From an uncultured bacterium (GTDB taxonomy: Bacteria; Cyanobacteriota; Vampirovibrionia; Gastranaerophilales; Gastranaerophilaceae), in contig USHE01000052.1 of NCBI GenBank assembly GCA_900554385.1, positions 1-11,270 on the forward strand: a DNA stretch of 11,270 nt, in the 5' to 3' direction. The position numbers and the translations under genes were made by a program. Of the stretch, positions 6,721 through 11,270 are shown in pieces. Positions within the stretch are counted from its first letter, which is position 1; each line of letters opens with the position of its first letter. The notes beneath the pieces are model-generated. The model made no database searches. It saw only the letters and a program-made list of their open reading frames with translations, and was not told where the DNA came from.

Positions 6721-9690
6721 TTAAGCCGATAGCGTAAAGATTTCGTAGATTTCTTCGTCAGAAAGTTCAGTGATAATCTTTTCGCCTTCGTATACTGCTA
6801 AATCAGCTAGTTCTTTTTTAGCTTTTAACATTTCGTCAATTTTTTCTTCAAATGTTCCAAGCGTAATCATTCTGTGAACCATTACGTTCTTATCCTGACC
6901 TATACGGTAAGTTCTGTCTGTTGCCTGATCTTCAACAGCGGGGTTCCACCAGAGGTCATAGTGAATTACGTTTGTTGCACTTGTAAGGTTCAAACCTGTT
7001 CCGCCGGCTTTTAGTGAAAGAATCATTACTTTGCAGTCGGCTTCATTTTGGAATCTGTTAATTAATTCTTCACGCTGAGGTACTGTTAATGAGCCGTGGA
7101 AGAACAGAGGTTCAGTTCCGCATTCTTCTGTAATGACTTTTGTTAAAATGTCACCCATTTCTTTATATTGGGTAAAGATAAGTGTCTTTTCGCCGTTATC
7201 AATGATACTTTGAACGGTTGAGATACATTTATCCATTTTCCCTGAAAGTTCTCTGCTCATTTCTCCTGATTTTAAGAATTGATACGGGTGGTTACAGATT
7301 TGTTTCAAAGCTGTAATAAGTTTAAAGATATTACCGCGTCTGTTTACACCCGAAAATTCGCTTATTTTTGACATCATTTCGTTTAATGTCTTTTCGTAAA
7401 GGACTGCTTGAGGTTTTGATAGGTAGCAGTATTCGTTAAGTACCATTTTTTCAGGTAAGTCTGAAATAACGTGTTTATCAGTTTTAAGACGTCTTAAAAC
7501 GAAAGGCGATACTGACATTTTTAATTTTGCAGCACGTGAGTTTTCTTTAAATCTCTCAATAGGGATTGCATAGCTTTTTTGAAATTCCCTGAGTGAGCCA
7601 AGGTAACCCTGATTGATGAAATCAAATATACTCCAAAGCTCTGTTAATCTGTTTTCTACAGGAGTACCTGTCATCGCCACTTTAACATCAGCCTTAAGTG
7701 TTTTTATTGCAAGTGTTTGTGCCGTATCAGGGTTTTTAATATTCTGTGCTTCATCGACAATAACCATACCCCAGGTATGTTTTTTCAATTCCTCAACGTC
7801 AATTCTCATAATTGCGTAGGTTGTTAATATTACATCGTGATTTACTTCAAGCTTGCGTTCTGCACCGTGATAAATGACAGCATCAAGACTAGGTGCAAAC
7901 ATTTGAAGTTCTTTCATCCAGTTACCCATCAATGTTGTCGGACAAATTACAAGGACAGGTTTTTTAAGGTTTCCTTCCTCTTTCATTTTCAGTATAAGCG
8001 AGATAATCTGGATAGTTTTACCCAATCCCATATCATCCGCCATACATACGCCAAAACCTTTTGATACATTTGTCCATAACCATTTAAGACCTGTCTGCTG
8101 ATATGGTCTTAAATCGCCTTTTAATGTTTCCGGCGGCGTTACTTCTATCGGTTTTGTGAAATCCTGAATTACGCGTGCAAACGCATCGTCGTAATCAAAA
8201 TCGTATTGTGCAAGCTGACCTGACATTGATGCATGGATTAATTCCATTCTTGACAGCGATTTGAAATTTGCTTTAGCAATTTGTTCAAAGATTTTTTTGC
8301 TTTCTTCTTTATCTATAAGAACATATTTATTCTTGTATTTAATCAAGCCGTTGCTTGTTTCTACAAGTTTGTTAAATTCTTCAAGTGAAATCTTTTCGTT
8401 TCCAATAGCAATTTCATAAGAAAATTCCAAAATATCTTCAAGTGACATTTTTGAAGAAGACGTATTGTTAAACAAATCTGCTAAATCCTGTGAACGTGAG
8501 GCTTTAACTTTTGCATTAATTGAAGCCCTCGGGATAACTATATTGACTAGTTCTTTCGGCAAGATAACTTCTATCTGGGCTTTTTGGAGATAATACGCTG
8601 TCTGCGTAATGATTTTATAAACTTCATTCAGGTTTAAATCAAGTGCAAGTTTATCCTCATCTTCAAACAAATCTTCCAATTCCGGCATGTATCTAATTGC
8701 GTAGTTTAATTGTTTTTCTACAATTCTGGCGATATCCGATGATTGAGCCTCAAAGATAGTTTCTTTGTGATAAAGTTCGTCAATAAGGACACTTTCATCA
8801 GTTTTACGGTTTTTGATGTAAACTTTCAATCGGAATAGTTCATCTTCGACTTTTTCTATTTTGAAGAATGGAATTACATCATATTTTCCAAGGTATAGTT
8901 CGTCAAACCACTGTGAAATATTTTCGGCAATATCTACCCCTCTCATAACGGATTTCTGCTCAAGATCCTTTATCATATAAGTTCCTGATTTGACGTCTTT
9001 GAACTTATAAGCTTTGATAGAGAGGAATTTGTAAATAACGTAATTCATATAATTATGAATAAAATCATTTACAAAGTTTGCAGGTTTTTCCCCTTTTATA
9101 AACAATTTTTCCGGAATATTTTCCTCAAACTGGTTGATAATCCTTGCGACTTGCTGGTTTGGAATAATTGGTTCGTATACAATTTTGAACATTGAGCCTT
9201 TTGTTTTTACTACAGGTATGAAATATAATTTTTCTATCAATTTCATAACGAAGTGTGCAAGATTATTCATATAGATGAAAGTTGGAGTGAGAGAATCCAT
9301 ATCAACTATATCACCAAAGCCGCCGAAATAGTCCATCACCAAATCAAGGCTCATTGCATAGCCGACTTCATTTCCCATAACCTGAGAACGGAAACGGAAA
9401 AGAGAGCCTTTTGATTTCAGGTAATATTCGAAATTATTAGTCGGAGTAACGAAGAATGAGAGTTTGCCTGCTTCATTTACAAGATAAAAGTTAGTATTTC
9501 TTGCAGGTGAAATCGGGCTGACAAAGACATCCTTAAACTCATCTTCCACTATTTGATAGATAAGGCTTAGTGTGTATCTGAAGTCTTTGTTTTTAAAGCC
9601 TTCCGGATTTTCAGAAAGGTTAAAAAACAATTCGTCGATGTTATTCTTTTTTAGTGCAAAATCAATGCTTAAAGTGTTTTCTTCTGTCAT
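6721..9690 (-). CDS. SNF2-family DNA-dependent ATPase/helicase with DUF3670-like region
   Basis: This 989-residue superfamily 2 ATPase is predicted to translocate on double-stranded DNA and remodel protein-DNA complexes. The C-terminal half holds both RecA-like lobes with all motifs intact: DDMGLGKT (552-559, Walker A Lys558), DEAQ (646-649), TGTP (674-677), 'LSLKAGGTGLNL' (891-902) and DQATDRTYRIGQ (921-932). The N-terminal 520 residues are not ATPase. About 365-465 ('VILPKEL', 'LEFSYEIAIGNEKISLEEFNKL', 'YKNKYVLID') resembles the DUF3670 SNF2-associated domain of HelZ-like bacterial proteins; residues 1-360 I cannot assign. There is no cysteine before Cys549, so no SWIM zinc finger. The ATG at 9688-9690 is 19 bases after the gpmI stop, with only a weak, very close GAGAG. 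It has no nuclease domain and no restriction, methylase or other defence gene beside it, so a housekeeping repair or transcription role is more likely. Confidence 0.92.
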   Translation of the reverse strand: MTEENTLSIDFALKKNNIDELFFNLSENPEGFKNKDFRYTLSLIYQIVEDEFKDVFVSPISPARNTNFYLVNEAGKLSFFVTPTNNFEYYLKSKGSLFRFRSQVMGNEVGYAMSLDLVMDYFGGFGDIVDMDSLTPTFIYMNNLAHFVMKLIEKLYFIPVVKTKGSMFKIVYEPIIPNQQVARIINQFEENIPEKLFIKGEKPANFVNDFIHNYMNYVIYKFLSIKAYKFKDVKSGTYMIKDLEQKSVMRGVDIAENISQWFDELYLGKYDVIPFFKIEKVEDELFRLKVYIKNRKTDESVLIDELYHKETIFEAQSSDIARIVEKQLNYAIRYMPELEDLFEDEDKLALDLNLNEVYKIITQTAYYLQKAQIEVILPKELVNIVIPRASINAKVKASRSQDLADLFNNTSSSKMSLEDILEFSYEIAIGNEKISLEEFNKLVETSNGLIKYKNKYVLIDKEESKKIFEQIAKANFKSLSRMELIHASMSGQLAQYDFDYDDAFARVIQDFTKPIEVTPPETLKGDLRPYQQTGLKWLWTNVSKGFGVCMADDMGLGKTIQIISLILKMKEEGNLKKPVLVICPTTLMGNWMKELQMFAPSLDAVIYHGAERKLEVNHDVILTTYAIMRIDVEELKKHTWGMVIVDEAQNIKNPDTAQTLAIKTLKADVKVAMTGTPVENRLTELWSIFDFINQGYLGSLREFQKSYAIPIERFKENSRAAKLKMSVSPFVLRRLKTDKHVISDLPEKMVLNEYCYLSKPQAVLYEKTLNEMMSKISEFSGVNRRGNIFKLITALKQICNHPYQFLKSGEMSRELSGKMDKCISTVQSIIDNGEKTLIFTQYKEMGDILTKVITEECGTEPLFFHGSLTVPQREELINRFQNEADCKVMILSLKAGGTGLNLTSATNVIHYDLWWNPAVEDQATDRTYRIGQDKNVMVHRMITLGTFEEKIDEMLKAKKELADLAVYEGEKIITELSDEEIYEIFTLSA

Positions 9691-9709
9691 ACTCTCAAAC
9701 TTTCACTAT

Positions 9710-11236
9710 TTACTTAATTAACGATTCGCATTCCATTTCTTTCGGCTGTTCAATGCCAAGAAGTTTAAGAACTGTAGGGGCTATGTTACAAAGTGCGCCA
9801 TCCTCTTGCAATTGAAGTTCCTTAGGACCGTTGATAACTACAAATGGAACTTTATTTGTTGTATGAGCTGTCTGCGGTTTGTTAGTTTCCGCATTTACCA
9901 TAACTTCACTGTTGCCGTGAGCTGCTGTTAAAAGCATAGTTACATCGTGTTTGATACATGCGTCTGCAATTTTCCCAACGCATTCATCCACAACGTGGCA
10001 AGCTTTTGTTGCAGCCTCGATGACTCCGGTATGACCTACCATATCAGGATTTGCAAAGTTTACAAGGATAAAGCCGTATTCAGGATTATCGATTGCTTTT
10101 AATACATTTTCGCAAACTTCAGGTGCGCTCATTTCCGGCTGCATATCGTAAGTGGCAACTTTCGGGGAAGGTACAAGAACTCTTGTTTCGTGAGGCTGCG
10201 GTTCATCAATACCGCCGTTAAAGAAGAAGGTAACGTGAGCGTATTTTTCGGTTTCAGCCGTTCTAAACTGTTTAACACCGTTAGCTTCTAAAACATCTCC
10301 CAAAATGTTCACAAGTTTTTCTTTAGGGAATGCTACAGGGAAAGTGAAGTCTTCATTGTAGCTTGTCATTGTGATGTAACAAATATTTTTAAGAACTTTT
10401 TTTCTGTCAAAACCGTCGAAATCTTCAAACATAAGAGCTTTAGAAATTTCTCTGGCTCTGTCTGGTCTGTAGTTAAAGAAAATAACTGCATCATTGTCGT
10501 GAATACGGCTTTCTTCTCCGCCAATAACTGTCGGAAGAACGAATTCGTCATTTTCTCCTTTTGCATAAGAGTTTTTAACTCCTTCGCAAGCTGTTGAGGC
10601 AGTTTCACCTTCTCCAAGAAGAAGTGCGTTATAGCCTTTTTCAACTCTTTCCCAGCGGTTATCTCTGTCCATAATATAATATCTGCCGATAATCGTTGCT
10701 ACAGGAGGAAGATTATATTTTTTAAGTTCTTCTTCAACTTTTTCTAAGTATGTGCAAGCACTTTGAGGCGGAGTATCACGACCATCCAAAAATGCGTGTA
10801 CGTAAACTTTTTTCAATCCCTCATCAGCCGCAAGCTTAATTAATGCCATAACATGGTCTAATGATGAGTGGACGCCGCCTGTAGAAACAAGTCCGAAAAT
10901 ATGAAGTGCAGAGTTATTCTTTTTAGCGTGTTCAATAGCCATTAAGAAGCGTTCATTTTTGAAGAAAGAACCGTCTTAAATTGCTCTGTTAATCTTAGAA
11001 AGCTCCTGATATACAACACGTCCTGCACCGAGGTTAAGGTGACCGACTTCGCTGTTGCCCATTTGACCTTCCGGCAGACCTACATATTCTCCGTCAGCGT
11101 GAATTGTTATTGACGGGTAGTCTTTTTCAAGTTTGTCAACGTGAACCGGATTTGCCAATTTTGTAGCATCATATTCAGGGTGCTGTTTGCTGAATCCCCA
11201 TCAGTCCATAATACACATTAAAACTCATTTACTCAT
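9710..11236 (-). pseudogene. gpmI: 2,3-bisphosphoglycerate-independent phosphoglycerate mutase, disrupted
   Basis: The intact enzyme interconverts 3- and 2-phosphoglycerate in glycolysis using two manganese ions and a phosphoserine. The whole 508-codon frame is present without a frameshift, from an ATG with a good ribosome binding site to a TAA, which is normal length. It has three in-frame stops: TGA at codon 4, TGA at codon 12 (the Gly of the conserved DGWG) and TAA at codon 87 (after 'INRAI', where relatives have Glu, Lys or Arg). In addition the conserved TADHGN motif reads TAAHGN, so the metal-ligand Asp is Ala439. Other hallmarks survive: GQMGNSEVGH with the nucleophile Ser62, GRYYIMDRD, NYRPDRA, ANPDMVGH and AHTTN. 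The longest uninterrupted piece (9710-10942 from an internal ATG) lacks Asp11 and Ser62 and could not be catalytic. It is either a recent pseudogene or carries substitution errors in the assembly. The SNF2 gene follows by 19 bases. Confidence 0.85.
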
Positions 11237-11244
11237 ATTTATAT

Positions 11245-11249
11245 CCCTT
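11245..11249 (-). promoter_or_regulatory. Ribosome binding site of the disrupted gpmI
   Basis: AAGGG on the minus strand stands eight bases before the ATG at 11234-11236. It fixes that ATG as the original start and shows that the signals for translation are still in place although the fourth codon is a stop. The promoter, if nearby, would lie beyond the end of the window. Confidence 0.7.
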
Positions 11250-11270
11250 CTAGTAATATTCTACAATGCT

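Noticed and set aside
6721..9690. Phage-defence island around the SNF2 helicase
   Set aside because: The neighbours are a glycolytic gene, an orphan, a TPR protein and dusB. There is no methylase, nuclease, phospholipase D or other defence partner, and no mobile-element traces.
10366..10644. Minus-strand frame of 92 codons inside gpmI
   Set aside because: It is an out-of-frame shadow; the gpmI frame over the same bases encodes conserved mutase motifs.
10976..11158. Separate 60-residue gene starting at an internal TTG
   Set aside because: It is the middle of the disrupted gpmI, in the same frame as the upstream ATG and the downstream part; the stops on each side give the false appearance of a gene.

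Overview
The window is AT-rich bacterial chromosome carrying ordinary cellular genes. I see no phage, transposon, CRISPR array, tRNA or rRNA. The organism looks diderm or at least has an active export system: one protein has a classic signal peptide and another an extracytoplasmic sensor domain. The low GC, the TPR-rich exported protein, the CHASE2-GGDEF protein and a small orphan with an N-terminal 'TFNG' motif would fit an uncultured gut lineage such as Gastranaerophilales (Vampirovibrionia/Melainabacteria). This is an inference from style only; nothing here proves the taxonomy.

Layout. At 46-246 (minus) is rpmE, ribosomal protein L31 of the zinc-binding type, with a short leader that can form alternative hairpins. 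A divergent intergenic region (about 304-487) carries promoter-like sequences on both strands. From 488 to 3094 a plus-strand operon encodes a 57-residue orphan, a CHASE2-GGDEF diguanylate cyclase and a YcxB-like two-helix membrane protein. This operon meets the minus-strand block tail to tail, with a 15-base overlap between stop regions. A strong plus-strand hairpin lies inside the end of the opposing dusB gene.

From 11236 down to 3080 everything is on the minus strand and closely packed: gpmI (independent phosphoglycerate mutase), a 989-residue SNF2-family helicase with a DUF3670-like region, a 153-residue orphan, an exported protein made largely of TPR repeats, and a DusB-type tRNA-dihydrouridine synthase. 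Gaps are about 18-19 bases between the first three genes. About 100 bases, including a perfect 16-bp palindrome, precede the TPR gene. The TPR and dusB genes overlap by 11 bases.

The clearest anomaly is gpmI. Its full 508-codon frame is present with no frameshift and a good ribosome binding site, but it has three in-frame stops (codons 4, 12 and 87). In addition, a normally invariant metal-binding Asp is Ala at codon 439. It is either a recently decayed pseudogene or a stretch with substitution errors. The best candidate for something undescribed is the small-ORF / CHASE2-GGDEF / YcxB-like cassette, which may form a cyclic-di-GMP signalling module with its own operator-like inverted repeat. 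That is a hypothesis, not a demonstrated system.
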